A stretch of DNA of 21,723 nucleotides from a bacterium (GCA_030622125.1 JAUXGM010000017.1:1-21723); one strand, 5' to 3'. Shown: positions 13,701-21,723, counted from the stretch's first letter. A program made the numbers and translations. Notes: a model not told the origin generated them from the sequence alone.

Positions 13701-15350
13701 ATGAAAGGGAAGAGACCCGTAAGAGCGCCAAGAGGTACAAAATTACATTGTAAGAATTGGCAGCTTGAAGCTCCAATGAGAATGTTAATGAATAATCTTG
13801 ATCCCGAGGTAGCAAAGGATCCGGATAATTTAATTGTTTATGGCGGAACAGGAAGGGCGGCAAGGAATTGGAAATGTTTTGATAAGATAGTCGAAACACT
13901 TCAAAAAATGGATGAGGCTGATACGCTTTTGATCCAATCCGGAAAGCCTGTCGCTGTTTTTAAAACAAATATATGGGCACCAAGGGTATTGATAGCAAAT
14001 TCACTTATAGTTCCGAAATGGGCTACTTATGAATATTTTAAGGAACTTGAAGATAAGGGACTTACAATGTATGGACAGATGACTGCCGGTTCATGGATAT
14101 ATATCGGTACACAAGGAATCTTACAGGGTACTTATGAAACCCTTAGAGCAGTTGCAGAATCTTCCGGCGGCAGTTTAAAGGGGAAATGGGTGCTTAGTGC
14201 CGGTCTTGGTGAAATGAGTGGAGCTCAGCCGTTGGCGGTTACGATGAATGAAGGTGTTTCAATAATTGTTGAAGTAAATAAGAAAGCAATTGAACGAAGA
14301 ATAAAAGATAGATATCTTGATACCTGGACAGACTCACTTGATAAGGCACTTCAAATGAAGGACGAAGCAATAAAACAGGGAAAGGCGACCTCAATAGGGC
14401 TTTTAGGAAATGCTGCCGATGTCGATAGTGAACTTGTAAAAAGAGATATAACACCCGATATATTAACGGATCAAACCTCTGCTCACGATATGTTAAACGG
14501 CTACTATCCGATGGGCTATACATATCAAGAAGCGGAAGAATTAAGAAAGAAGGATTCCGAGCTTTATTTGAAAGAATCATACAAAACGGTAGCAATTCAA
14601 ATGAGGGCAATGCTTGAAATGCAAAAAAAAGGTGCCTCAACATTTGATTATGGAAATAATATTAGGGCACAGGCGGAAAAAGCCGGTATAAAAGATGCCT
14701 TTGATATTGTCGGCTATGTTCCAAAATATATACGAAAATTCTTTTCAATAGGAAGCGGACCTTTTAGATGGGTAGCACTTTCAGGTGATCCCGACGATAT
14801 CTATAAAACCGATGATGCATTATTAAAGACTTTTCCTGAGAAAAAACATTTAAGAACCTGGATAAATATGGCAAAAGAAAGGGTTGCATGGCAGGGCTTA
14901 CCTGCGAGAATATGCTGGCTTGAGAATAGAGAAAGAGCAAAGATGGCTCATGTAATGAACGATATGGTAAGAAAAGGTGTTGTGAAAGCACCTATTGTTA
15001 TTGGCAGGGATCACCATGATTCCGGTTCCGTAGCAAGCCCGAATAGAGAAACGGAAGGAATGAAAGACGGTTCCGATGCAATAGCGGATTGGCCGATTTT
15101 AAATGCTTTGCTTTCAACTTCATCGGGAGCAACATGGGTTTCCGTTCATCATGGCGGCGGTGTTGGAATCGGTTATTCCATTCATTCGGGGATCGTGGTC
15201 GTTGCCGACGGGAGCGATCTTGCCGATCAAAAAATAGAAATAGCACTGAATAATGATCCCGCAAGTGGTGTTGTCAGACATGCAGACGCCGGATATAAAC
15301 TGGCTATTGATAGAGCAAAAAAGGATAAGATTTGGACACCAATGTTATAG
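13701..15350 (+). CDS. hutU: Urocanate hydratase (urocanase)
   Basis: This 549-residue NAD-dependent lyase adds water to urocanate to give 4-imidazolone-5-propanoate, the substrate of HutI. It is full length compared with bacterial urocanases. RAPRGT (8-13) is near the N-terminus as usual. [11 protein letters not shown] (47-57) begins the NAD-binding part, [12 protein letters not shown] is at 136-147, TDQTSAHD at 256-263, and FDYGNN at 315-320. The family active-site cysteine is C405 in [27 protein letters not shown] and [10 protein letters not shown] are conserved. The ATG at 13701 fits family N-termini, but no ribosome binding site precedes it because the transposon end is there. A 3-codon ORF (ATG at 13693) ends overlapping the hutU ATG. 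The 3' end overlaps the next gene. Confidence 0.95.
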   Translation: MKGKRPVRAPRGTKLHCKNWQLEAPMRMLMNNLDPEVAKDPDNLIVYGGTGRAARNWKCFDKIVETLQKMDEADTLLIQSGKPVAVFKTNIWAPRVLIANSLIVPKWATYEYFKELEDKGLTMYGQMTAGSWIYIGTQGILQGTYETLRAVAESSGGSLKGKWVLSAGLGEMSGAQPLAVTMNEGVSIIVEVNKKAIERRIKDRYLDTWTDSLDKALQMKDEAIKQGKATSIGLLGNAADVDSELVKRDITPDILTDQTSAHDMLNGYYPMGYTYQEAEELRKKDSELYLKESYKTVAIQMRAMLEMQKKGASTFDYGNNIRAQAEKAGIKDAFDIVGYVPKYIRKFFSIGSGPFRWVALSGDPDDIYKTDDALLKTFPEKKHLRTWINMAKERVAWQGLPARICWLENRERAKMAHVMNDMVRKGVVKAPIVIGRDHHDSGSVASPNRETEGMKDGSDAIADWPILNALLSTSSGATWVSVHHGGGVGIGYSIHSGIVVVADGSDLADQKIEIALNNDPASGVVRHADAGYKLAIDRAKKDKIWTPML

Positions 15351-17521
15351 ATAATTATCACGACCTTATTAAATTTCAGAAAGCATTTTTTAATAACTTT
15401 ATGATAAGATATTTTCTTGCTCCATTAATATTTTTTCTCTATTTGATCTATCATAAAGCTAACCCTGAGTATATCGGTCCTTTGGTAGTCGGAACAGCTC
15501 TTTTCATTTCTCTTGCTCTGAATACTATATTTCATCTTAAAATATTACAATTAAAGCACACAAAAGATATTCGTTTTGTTAATGAACTATCAAAAAAATT
15601 TCAAGCTATAAATATTACCGTGGATGTCGTACTCATATCCATTTTACTACCATTCGGCGGTGGTGTTTTAAATCCGTTTAGCTTGATATTGGTGCTTGAA
15701 ATTATAGTTGCCGCAATATTATACAGTAGTAAAGCCTCAATTGCAGAGGTTCTGATGTTTATTATAATTCAAGGGTGTTTTTTTCTTAAACCACCGGCAA
15801 ATTTAGATTTAAACGCACAATATTTCTTTTCATTTGTTGTTTATATATTTTTTCTTCTTGTGATAGCGTTGCTTCTTTCGATCCTGACAATGCCTTTACA
15901 TATTACAAGATCCGAAAGGACCGATCTTGATATGGTAACGAATAACATTGATAAATTGAGACGAAAAAAGGATCAACTCGAACAACTCCAAAAAATAACA
16001 TCCCAGATCGTTTATTCCGCAGAAATTGAAAGTATATTAAATTCTATCGTTAATGGAATTAAGAATGTTCTTAATTGCGGGGTTGTTTTACTTTCCTTAT
16101 ATGATAAAAAGAAAATGGTCTATCGCCGAGCTGCATATAGCGGTTTGTCAATAGGAGAATGGGAACAGCTAAAATCAACTGTTCTCTCGGTAAAGGATTT
16201 TAAAAAATTTTTAAAAGATGAATTTAAGATCATGGGGGGTTATCATATACCCGGTAGCTATACTGAAAACAGTAATCTAAATGATTATACATTATCAGTT
16301 GAAGAACAAAATCAAAGTAGTGGCTCCGGTAATTGGCATTCCGAGGATATAATGTTATTCCCAATTTTAGGAAAAAAACAAGATATTATCGGTTATTTTA
16401 CAATAGATAGACCGCATAATAATGAAATCCCAGAAGGTGAAGTTCTTGAAGAACTAACAATTTTTATTAATACCGCCGGTTTTGCTCTTCAGAATTTAGA
16501 GAATTTTGCCGAGCTTTCGGGACTAAACACAAAATTGCGAATGGTTTATGAGGTAAACACGATCATTACAAGGTTAAGTCAAGAAGCCGGATACTTGCAA
16601 AAGATCTGTCAAACTATTAAGAATTCCTTGGGATACCTGAATGTAGCAATACTTTTAAAAGAGAAAAAATATCTGAAAATTGTTGCAAGCTTGGGTTATG
16701 AGCCGAATATTGTAAAACACAAAAAATTAAGAATTGGCAGAGACGGCATTACCGGGTGGGTTGCAAAAACGGGAATTGCACAAATCATTAATAATGTTTC
16801 AAAAGATTCAAGATATGTCCAGGGTGTAATCAAAGCAAATAGTGAACTTGCTATCCCAATTAAATTCGGGTATGATAATATATTAGGGGTTTTAGATGTT
16901 GAATCGGAAAAGCTCAATGCATTTACCCATAATGATCTGGAATTACTAAATTTAATTGCAAATCAACTTGGTATTGCTTTAATGAACAATCAACTTTTCA
17001 ATCAAACAGTTGAACTTTCCAAGATAGATGAAATGACACAGCTCTATAATTATCGGGTCTTTAAAGAAACGCTTGATATAGAAATATCACGATCGAGTCG
17101 TTATGAGCATAAGTTTTCACTTATGATGCTCGACATTGACGATTTTAAAAAGGTCAATGACACTTATGGTCACCAACAAGGGGATCTTGTTTTACAAGAA
17201 CTTGCAAAGATAATGAAAGAAATTGTAAGAGATACCGATATAGTTGCCCGATATGGCGGTGAGGAATTTATGATCGTTTTGCCTGAAACAGGTAAAAAAG
17301 CTACGCTTGATAGTGCAAACCGACTATTGAAGGAAATATCTGAAAAAGAAATACCACTTATAAATAACGAAAGTAAGTCTTTACATATTACTGTTAGTAT
17401 TGGGATCGCTACCTTTCCAAAGGATGGCAGAAATGCAAATGATTTAATCAAAAAGGTAGATACCGCATTATATCAAGCAAAAAAGAATGGCAAAAATCGA
17501 GTTGAAATAGCTAAAAAATAG
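15332..17521 (+). CDS. Membrane GAF-GAF-GGDEF diguanylate cyclase
   Basis: This 729-residue sensor makes the second messenger cyclic di-GMP from two GTP. The N-terminal part (about 25-190) holds about six membrane helices. A coiled-coil segment follows near 195-225, then two GAF-like sensory domains (about 225-385 and 400-555) and a GGDEF domain (about 565-729). The catalytic loop is GGEEF (642-646) in an intact setting (ARYGGEEF). The inhibitory I-site RxxD (RDTD, 633-636) is present, so product feedback is expected. The start is a TTG at 15332 inside the end of hutU, with AAGGA six bases before it; the next in-frame ATG at 15401 would cut into the first helix. The overlap shows co-transcription with hutU. 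The signal sensed is unknown. Confidence 0.9.
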   Translation: MDTNVIDNYHDLIKFQKAFFNNFMIRYFLAPLIFFLYLIYHKANPEYIGPLVVGTALFISLALNTIFHLKILQLKHTKDIRFVNELSKKFQAINITVDVVLISILLPFGGGVLNPFSLILVLEIIVAAILYSSKASIAEVLMFIIIQGCFFLKPPANLDLNAQYFFSFVVYIFFLLVIALLLSILTMPLHITRSERTDLDMVTNNIDKLRRKKDQLEQLQKITSQIVYSAEIESILNSIVNGIKNVLNCGVVLLSLYDKKKMVYRRAAYSGLSIGEWEQLKSTVLSVKDFKKFLKDEFKIMGGYHIPGSYTENSNLNDYTLSVEEQNQSSGSGNWHSEDIMLFPILGKKQDIIGYFTIDRPHNNEIPEGEVLEELTIFINTAGFALQNLENFAELSGLNTKLRMVYEVNTIITRLSQEAGYLQKICQTIKNSLGYLNVAILLKEKKYLKIVASLGYEPNIVKHKKLRIGRDGITGWVAKTGIAQIINNVSKDSRYVQGVIKANSELAIPIKFGYDNILGVLDVESEKLNAFTHNDLELLNLIANQLGIALMNNQLFNQTVELSKIDEMTQLYNYRVFKETLDIEISRSSRYEHKFSLMMLDIDDFKKVNDTYGHQQGDLVLQELAKIMKEIVRDTDIVARYGGEEFMIVLPETGKKATLDSANRLLKEISEKEIPLINNESKSLHITVSIGIATFPKDGRNANDLIKKVDTALYQAKKNGKNRVEIAKK

Positions 17522-17529
17522 GAGGTTTT

Positions 17530-17760
17530 ATGGTAGGTGCTTATTTATTGGTCAATACAAACGGGAAAGATGATGAAAGGGTTTTGGCAGCCCTTAAAAA
17601 AATGGATGAGACAACAAATGCTCACATTGTTACAGGACTTCATGACATTATTGTTTTTCTTGAAGAAGAAAATATGGAAAAGCTTTCAGAAACCATGATC
17701 AACAAGATCAGAAAAATAGATGGGATAGTAAAGACCGTTACTTGTATTGCAGTAAAATAA
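17530..17760 (+). CDS. Stand-alone Lrp/AsnC ligand-binding (RAM) domain
   Basis: This 76-residue protein consists of the effector-binding RAM domain of Lrp/AsnC regulators alone, without the helix-turn-helix. It starts MVGAYLLVNT, continues with a helix, then AHIVTGLHDIIVFLE, which is the highly characteristic TG-x-(Y/H)-D-(I/L) segment of the domain, and ends with KIDGIVKTVTCIAVK. Such stand-alone proteins form ring oligomers and bind small effectors, usually amino acids. Partners can be DNA-binding Lrp homologues or enzymes. A strong TAGGAGG precedes the ATG, 8 bases after the cyclase gene. Its end overlaps the TTG start of the next gene. A role as amino-acid sensor in this cluster is inference. 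Confidence 0.88.
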   Translation: MVGAYLLVNTNGKDDERVLAALKKMDETTNAHIVTGLHDIIVFLEEENMEKLSETMINKIRKIDGIVKTVTCIAVK

Positions 17761-19124
17761 AAAAACTTTCAATATTTATTCTTATACTATTGGCTGTAAT
17801 AAGCCATACGAATTATTATGACGGTATAATTGACAGAGGGGTATTTCTATCTGATATTCATATAATAATTTCCGGGAAAATTTACAAAATTACGGATACA
17901 TCCATTTGTGGCTATCAAAACATTTACCAATCAGATGACAAATATATAATTGTAGCAGTTTCAGGCATTGTTATCTTAAATACAGATATGCAAATAGAAA
18001 AAATTAGGGATTTTGATAATAAAATTGAATATTCGTTTTTTTCAAAGAATAAATTATTTTTATTTTTTCCTGAAAAATTGGAAATCTTCGATAGCAAATT
18101 AAATTTATTAGAAAAAATTCAAGGACATTTTAGTATTGTAACTTATGGTGCAATGCCAATAGTAAAAAATAATAAATCATTTTATAAAATAACATCCGGA
18201 AAAATAGTTTCCATAAATAAAATTAGTAAGAACATAAATAATGAATCTGAAAAATATTTTGTTTTTGGTCGTGAAATATATAAGATAGATATAAATGGTG
18301 ATGTTTATAAGAACGGTAAAATGATCATAAGAGACAAAAATATAGATTTTATTAAGAAAGAAGAAAGCAAATATATATTTTTCGGGAGCGTCGTTTGCTA
18401 TGAGAATGGAACTATTGTTGCCAAGAATGAAAACCACCCGACCGGATTTATTTATCATTGTTTTTCAGAGAAGAATATCTTGTATATATCTACTTATGAC
18501 GAAGGAATTTGGAAGTATAACAATATTGATTTTCAAAAGATCAGAGATTTTGAACTTCTTTCAGGTATCTTTGATGATAATTTATATTTTAGGAGCGGTT
18601 TAATTACAAATAATAAAAAAATCAATGATGAAATTTTAGCAGTTAAAGATAATTATATTTTTTGTAAAAACGGAATATACGATCAAGATCACAATATGAT
18701 CATTAAATATAAGGACGGATATTTTTCGGCAATGGATTTCAAATTACTTATAATAGGAAGTTATACCAAAGGATTATACAGTTATATAAATAAGAAATTA
18801 ACAAAATTAAAAACTCCTTTTTTAGGAGTAAAAAAAATATTGAGATATCAAAATAATCTATACATAATCGCGAATGATGGTGTTTATAGATATGAAAATG
18901 AAGAAACCTATTTTAAAATATTTACCTTTCCTGTAACAGATGCAATTGTTTACGATAATAATTTTTACATAGCCGGCTATAAAAAAGGAATTTATCTGTT
19001 TAAAGATAATCATTTTGAAAAAACAAATCTAACGATTGGTGATCTTAATTGCTATTTTACAAATAATTACATTGTCGGTGAAATATACCATAATATTGTG
19101 ATATTAAAATATGAAGATATTTAA
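17742..19124 (+). CDS. Exported propeller-like protein of unknown function
   Basis: I do not recognise a named family in this 460-residue protein. Residues 5-24 form a signal peptide. The remainder is almost entirely short beta-strands with recurring patterns such as YIFCKNGIYDQ, LYSYINKKLTKLK, LYIIANDGVYRYENE, FYIAGYKKGIYLFKDNHFEK. These look like degenerate blades of a beta-propeller, about 40-45 residues per unit. It has no lipobox. The frame starts with TTG at 17742, overlapping the RAM gene by 19 bases. The region has no ATG that would keep the signal peptide and no clear ribosome binding site. It overlaps lnt by 14 bases. It probably acts in the periplasm or at the cell surface; the composition is rich in Asn, Ile, Lys and Tyr. 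Confidence 0.7.
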   Translation: MYCSKIKKLSIFILILLAVISHTNYYDGIIDRGVFLSDIHIIISGKIYKITDTSICGYQNIYQSDDKYIIVAVSGIVILNTDMQIEKIRDFDNKIEYSFFSKNKLFLFFPEKLEIFDSKLNLLEKIQGHFSIVTYGAMPIVKNNKSFYKITSGKIVSINKISKNINNESEKYFVFGREIYKIDINGDVYKNGKMIIRDKNIDFIKKEESKYIFFGSVVCYENGTIVAKNENHPTGFIYHCFSEKNILYISTYDEGIWKYNNIDFQKIRDFELLSGIFDDNLYFRSGLITNNKKINDEILAVKDNYIFCKNGIYDQDHNMIIKYKDGYFSAMDFKLLIIGSYTKGLYSYINKKLTKLKTPFLGVKKILRYQNNLYIIANDGVYRYENEETYFKIFTFPVTDAIVYDNNFYIAGYKKGIYLFKDNHFEKTNLTIGDLNCYFTNNYIVGEIYHNIVILKYEDI

Positions 19125-20583
19125 AAATATTGTCCTGACCTTATTAAGCAGTCTATTTTTAATACTTTCATTTTATCCTTTTAAAATGGGTGCATTAATT
19201 TTTGTTGCTCTTATTCCCATTCTTATTGTTTATAGAGGAAATAAATCACTACCTGTTTTTATCTATTTTACTTTAATGGGTTTTATCTTTTACACGGTTC
19301 ATTATAATTGGTTGACGATGGTCTGGAATAAAAAGATAGTTTTATTAATGACACTTTATATAGGTACCTATTTCGGTGTTTGGGCATTGATAAATAAATT
19401 ATTTAAAATTAATTTTTTATCTATTAGATCTATCATTTTTTCCTCTTCCTTGTTTGCTCTTTTGGAGATTATCAGGGGAAGTCTCTTGGGTGGTTACAAT
19501 GGATGTAGTTTTGCATCGGCAATATATAATTTTTTACCTTTTATTCAGATAAGTGATATCGGAAGTTTTTATTTAGTTTCACTTCTGATCGTCTTGATCA
19601 ATCTGTCCATATACAGCTTTTTATTTGAAAAACAAAGTAATAAAATGAATATTTTGATATTATTGATATTTGTTATTACAGGAAATCTAATTTACGGAAC
19701 TATCAAAATCGTTATATACAAAAAACCAACTACAACCATTAAAGTATCTTATGTTCAACCCGCTATAATACAAGAGAAAAAATGGAATTCAGAATATTTG
19801 CTTGAGAACTTAAAGCAATTAAATGCTCTAAGTCGGCAGATAGAAGAGAACAGTGAACTTATTGTTTTCCCCGAAACCGTTACACCGAATGATTATACAA
19901 AGTTCAAATTAACAAAATCTGTGTTCGATAAAATATCAAAGGAACGATATATTATTTTTGGCAATAATTACTATGATAAAAATTATTTCTCCAATTACGA
20001 GATCACTAAAAAAAGGAATTCTGCAATAATGCTAAAAAATGCCAAGATAGAAGAGATTTATTTCAAAATAAAGCCTGTTCCATTCGCAGAAAATTCTCCA
20101 ATTGCAATTGGAAAGAGATTGAATTTAGGAAAAAATGTTGAAAGAGGGCATAATTACACGCTTTTTAAAACACTATATGGAAATTTTTCCGTAATGATCT
20201 GTTTTGAATCAATATTTCCCGAAATTTCAAGAAATTTTGTGAAAAACGGAGCCGAATTTTTAATAAATATTTCAAACGAGGCATGGTTTCAAAAAAAGCC
20301 AACATCATCCGAACTTTTGATACTATCAATATTTAGATCGATTGAAACAAGAAGGGATTTTTTGAAGGTTTCAAATGCAGGTATATCCGCCTATGTAAAT
20401 AGTTATGGAAAGATCGTAAAAGAAACCAACCTTTTTGAAGAAAAAACATCAACGATAGATATGAATAAACGAAGTGGCAAAACATTCTTTGTTGAAGTTG
20501 GATATAGTGCGATTTATGTCCTTTTTACTATCTCGTTTGTTATTACTGTTTTTCAAAGGAAGAAAAAAATTTATTATCTATAG
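19111..20583 (+). CDS. lnt: Apolipoprotein N-acyltransferase
   Basis: This 490-residue inner-membrane enzyme adds the third acyl chain to the N-terminal cysteine of lipoproteins, the last step of lipoprotein maturation in diderms. About six hydrophobic helices occupy residues 5-200, and the nitrilase-like domain follows. The catalytic triad is E255 (FPET), K321 (FKIKPVPFAE) and C364 (MICFES). The NEAWF segment (389-393) and GG-YNGC (127-132) in the membrane part are also typical. The length is somewhat below Escherichia coli Lnt but nothing essential is missing. The ATG lies within the end of the preceding gene. The stop (TAG) is followed directly by the Crp-like palindrome. The final helix (about 465-485) anchors the C-terminus. 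Confidence 0.93.
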   Translation: MKIFKNIVLTLLSSLFLILSFYPFKMGALIFVALIPILIVYRGNKSLPVFIYFTLMGFIFYTVHYNWLTMVWNKKIVLLMTLYIGTYFGVWALINKLFKINFLSIRSIIFSSSLFALLEIIRGSLLGGYNGCSFASAIYNFLPFIQISDIGSFYLVSLLIVLINLSIYSFLFEKQSNKMNILILLIFVITGNLIYGTIKIVIYKKPTTTIKVSYVQPAIIQEKKWNSEYLLENLKQLNALSRQIEENSELIVFPETVTPNDYTKFKLTKSVFDKISKERYIIFGNNYYDKNYFSNYEITKKRNSAIMLKNAKIEEIYFKIKPVPFAENSPIAIGKRLNLGKNVERGHNYTLFKTLYGNFSVMICFESIFPEISRNFVKNGAEFLINISNEAWFQKKPTSSELLILSIFRSIETRRDFLKVSNAGISAYVNSYGKIVKETNLFEEKTSTIDMNKRSGKTFFVEVGYSAIYVLFTISFVITVFQRKKKIYYL

Positions 20584-20599
20584 TGTGATAAATATCACA
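20584..20599. promoter_or_regulatory. Crp/FNR-family-like operator palindrome
   Basis: The 16-base sequence TGTGATAAATATCACA is a perfect palindrome apart from its two central bases and matches the Crp consensus TGTGA-N6-TCACA exactly. Its centre lies about 58-59 bases upstream of the start point predicted from the OmpA-gene promoter, near the -61.5 position of class I Crp activation. It does not precede a T-run, so it is not an intrinsic terminator of lnt. Which regulator binds is inference. Confidence 0.55.
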
Positions 20600-20615
20600 A
20601 AAAAACAAAAAAAAC

Positions 20616-20643
20616 TTGACATAAATTATAAATTTGATATAAT
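20616..20643 (+). promoter_or_regulatory. Promoter of the OmpA-like gene
   Basis: TTGACA (20616-20621), a 16-base spacer and TATAAT (20638-20643), both boxes matching consensus. Transcription is expected to start at about 20649-20651. It is the closest match to the sigma70 consensus that I found in the window, as expected for an abundant envelope protein. Confidence 0.8.
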
Positions 20644-20662
20644 ACAAAAAATGAGGCATTTT

Positions 20663-21355
20663 ATGAAAAAAGTAAGTTTGTTATTATTAGCGTTAATGTT
20701 CTGTTCATTTATTTTTGCAATAGAACCAACCTTAGAAGAAATAAACGAAGCAACAATGTTATACGAAAAAGCAGGTACGGAATTTGACACGGCACAAAGT
20801 CTTTATACTACAGCGAATGAAATAATGGGTAAAGTTGATCAAGGCAATAATGTTCCAATCGAAAAAATAGACTATGCATCAGCTCAGTTTGAACAGGCAT
20901 CCGGAATATTTAGTCAAGCGGAGATCGATTATAGAAAAGCGAACAGCATTCTTTCATTCATGGACGAACAACCGCCGGCACAACCGCAGCCTCTTCCTCA
21001 GATCGTAAATGTAAAACAAGAAAAATATCTTCTCTATGCCAGTCATTTTGATTTCGATAAATCATATTTGCAAGAAAAAGAAAAAACAGAGATTGAAAGT
21101 ATGATTTTGACATTAGATGATCCAGCCGGTGTAACCTATTTTATCGGTGGACATACCGACAATATCGGTACCAGGGATTACAATTCAATACTATCTATAC
21201 AACGAGCAAAAAGTATTGTGAATTATCTTATTTCTCTTGGAATTGATCCGAACAATATTGAGATAAAAGGTTACGGTGAGGATGTTCCTATTGCAGACAA
21301 TGAAACAGATTCAGGGCGTGCTGAAAATAGACGGACTGAGATCTATGTGAAATAG
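20663..21355 (+). CDS. OmpA-family peptidoglycan-binding envelope protein
   Basis: This 230-residue exported protein has a signal peptide (residues 1-19, ending in FIFA), then a helical segment with heptad-like spacing (about 22-95) and a Pro/Gln linker (about 105-116). The C-terminal OmpA domain (about 120-230) links the envelope to peptidoglycan. The domain shows FDFDKS, GHTDNIGTRDYN, the SIQRAKSI helix, IKGYGED and the closing GRAENRRTEI. It has no beta-barrel, so it is OmpA-C with a helical arm. I chose ATG 20663 because GAGG lies 6 bases before it. ATG 20651 would add four residues and would sit exactly at the predicted transcription start. A longer frame further upstream overlaps the promoter and is not real. 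Confidence 0.92.
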   Translation: MKKVSLLLLALMFCSFIFAIEPTLEEINEATMLYEKAGTEFDTAQSLYTTANEIMGKVDQGNNVPIEKIDYASAQFEQASGIFSQAEIDYRKANSILSFMDEQPPAQPQPLPQIVNVKQEKYLLYASHFDFDKSYLQEKEKTEIESMILTLDDPAGVTYFIGGHTDNIGTRDYNSILSIQRAKSIVNYLISLGIDPNNIEIKGYGEDVPIADNETDSGRAENRRTEIYVK

Positions 21356-21373
21356 ATGTTAGAGGCAGTAGAT

Positions 21374-21400
21374 AGTTGAGAATTGAGAGTTGAGAGTTGG
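21374..21400. repeat. Heptamer tandem repeat (AGTTGAG type)
   Basis: Units AGTTGAG, AATTGAG and AGTTGAG follow each other, with a fourth partial unit. The unit length (7) equals that of the array at 9-43, and the AATTGA core is shared. The array lies 18 bases after the OmpA-like gene. Confidence 0.75.
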
Positions 21401-21431
21401 AATACAAATACAACAATCAAAGGAAAAACCA

Positions 21432-21473
21432 CAAACTTCAAACTCCAAACCATAAATCTTGAACCTTGAAATG
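21432..21473. repeat. Degenerate heptamer tandem repeat (CAAACTT type)
   Basis: Six successive 7-base units can be laid out: CAAACTT, CAAACTC, CAAACCA, TAAATCT, TGAACCT, TGAAATG. The sequence drifts from unit to unit while the 7-base period is kept. The last unit runs into the hairpin element that follows. Confidence 0.6.
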
Positions 21474-21513
21474 AGATTATCACGCTTTCACTTCGTGAAA
21501 GCTCATAATGACA
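21471..21513. repeat. Hairpin repeat element (GCTTTCAC-GTGAAAGC)
   Basis: GCTTTCAC (21484-21491) and GTGAAAGC (21495-21502) form a perfect 8-base stem with a 3-base loop. Outside the stem, ATTAT and ATAAT continue an imperfect inverted symmetry. The form ATGAGATT...AATGACA resembles a widespread class of small dispersed palindromic repeats. A run of six T begins about 15 bases after the stem, too far for a classic terminator, though it may still help end the OmpA transcript. Confidence 0.6.
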
Positions 21514-21525
21514 GTACTTTTTTAG

Positions 21526-21574
21526 TCATTCCCGTGAAGCCTGTCCTCGACTCCGATCGGGGAACGGGAATCCA
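21526..21574. repeat. Inverted repeat element (GTCATTCCCGT ... ACGGGAATCCA)
   Basis: ATTCCCGT (21528-21535) and ACGGGAAT (21564-21571) are perfect inverted complements. Between them is the self-complementary CCGATCGG (21553-21560). The outer form, GTCATTCCCG with CGGGAATCCA, is like the small ATTCCC/GGGAAT palindromes known as dispersed repeats in many genomes (for example dRS3 of Neisseria). The higher GC than the surroundings supports a mobile or repetitive origin. Confidence 0.6.
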
Positions 21575-21611
21575 TTTATTCTTTACTTTTTTCCTTATCT
21601 ACTTATTGTCT

Positions 21612-21723
21612 TATTTCCTTGTCTATACTGTTCTCGGGTGGTCTATCGTTATCTAAGGAAGAATCCGGGACACAGTAATTCTATTTCCTTTGGCTATATT
21701 GGTATCGGGAGGTATATCGTTAT
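21612..21723. repeat. Imperfect direct repeat, period about 70
   Basis: The segment from TATTTCCTT (21612) to CTATCGTTAT (about 21652) recurs with substitutions from 21682 to the window end, for example CGGGTGGTCTATCGTTAT versus CGGGAGGTATATCGTTAT. The array probably continues beyond the window. The spacer contains AGAATCCGGGACACA (21660-21674), the inverted match to 119-133. Confidence 0.6.

Larger units (their letters stand above)
21356..21723. other. Non-coding repeat-rich tail
   Basis: After the OmpA-like gene 368 bases contain no credible gene. They hold two heptamer arrays, two palindromic elements and the start of a 70-base-period repeat. The only open frame (21459-21656) runs straight through these palindromes and has no ribosome binding site. 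Confidence 0.7.

Noticed and set aside
13693-13704. ATG GCA ACA TGA as alternative start or leader peptide of hutU
   Set aside because: Only three codons and no ribosome binding site; noted under hutU as a possible coupling device but not called as a gene.
14239-15264. Several minus-strand open frames opposite hutU
   Set aside because: They are shadows of a well-conserved gene; hutU motifs on the plus strand run through all of them.
18813-18829. ACTCCT/AGGAGT hairpin followed by A-run, like a minus-strand terminator
   Set aside because: It lies inside the propeller-like gene and no minus-strand gene ends there.
20474-20662. Upstream extension of the OmpA-like gene
   Set aside because: It would overlap lnt, the Crp-like palindrome and the promoter; a signal peptide preceded by GAGG begins at 20663.
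21459-21656. 65-codon open frame in the tail
   Set aside because: It crosses two palindromic repeat elements and the start of a tandem repeat; the translation resembles no protein.

Overview
The window is AT-rich (roughly 30% GC by eye), and almost all of it is coding on the + strand. It reads as a piece of a low-GC, two-membrane (diderm) bacterium. Evidence for a diderm is an apolipoprotein N-acyltransferase (Lnt), an OmpA-C peptidoglycan-binding outer-membrane-type protein and several proteins with signal peptides. Promoters are sigma70-like (TTGNNN-N16/17-TATAAT) and many genes have AGGAG-type ribosome binding sites. A SpoVG-like protein, a BatC-like TPR protein and a Lnt gene in such AT-rich DNA recall spirochaetes or an uncultured candidate phylum. 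I cannot place the organism more precisely from sequence alone.

Layout. 1-181 holds heptamer tandem repeats and a REP-like palindromic cluster. 182-1677 (minus) is a two-gene operon: a NicO-family metal exporter and its DUF1007 partner, with a good promoter at 1712-1740. 1678-2075 is a divergent intergenic region with two promoters and a small dispersed repeat. 2076-5969 (plus) is a tight housekeeping cluster: metallophosphoesterase, glutamyl-tRNA synthetase, dihydrolipoamide dehydrogenase, exported TPR protein. 6011-10753 is a second string of genes with short gaps or overlaps: GlcD-type FAD oxidase, BatC-like TPR protein, RidA-family protein, SpoVG, phosphohexomutase, HAD hydrolase. 10768-15350 is the histidine-utilisation block: hutI, an orphan CoxM/XdhB-type FAD subunit, hutU. 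A 929-bp transposon-like element (12764-13692) lies between the FAD gene and hutU; it encodes a Y1/REP-associated tyrosine transposase bounded by 25-bp perfect inverted repeats. 15332-20583 continues with overlapping or closely packed genes: a membrane GAF-GAF-GGDEF cyclic-di-GMP synthase, a stand-alone Lrp/AsnC RAM domain, an exported propeller-like protein of unknown function, and lnt. 20663-21355 is an OmpA-like gene with its own strong promoter and an upstream palindrome matching the Crp consensus. 21356-21723 is repeat-rich non-coding DNA.

How the genes fit together. hutU makes imidazolonepropionate from urocanate and hutI opens its ring, so two consecutive steps of histidine catabolism are present; hutH and the last step are not in the window. 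No large molybdenum subunit or 2Fe-2S subunit accompanies the FAD protein. The transposon sits so that its left repeat encodes the C-terminus of the FAD protein and supplies the transposase -35 box. Its right repeat ends 8 bp before the hutU start codon, leaving hutU without a visible Shine-Dalgarno. The most interesting points are this element, the probable leaderless promoter of hutI, the orphan FAD subunit inside the hut block, and the Crp-like operator before the OmpA gene. I found no CRISPR array, rRNA or tRNA.
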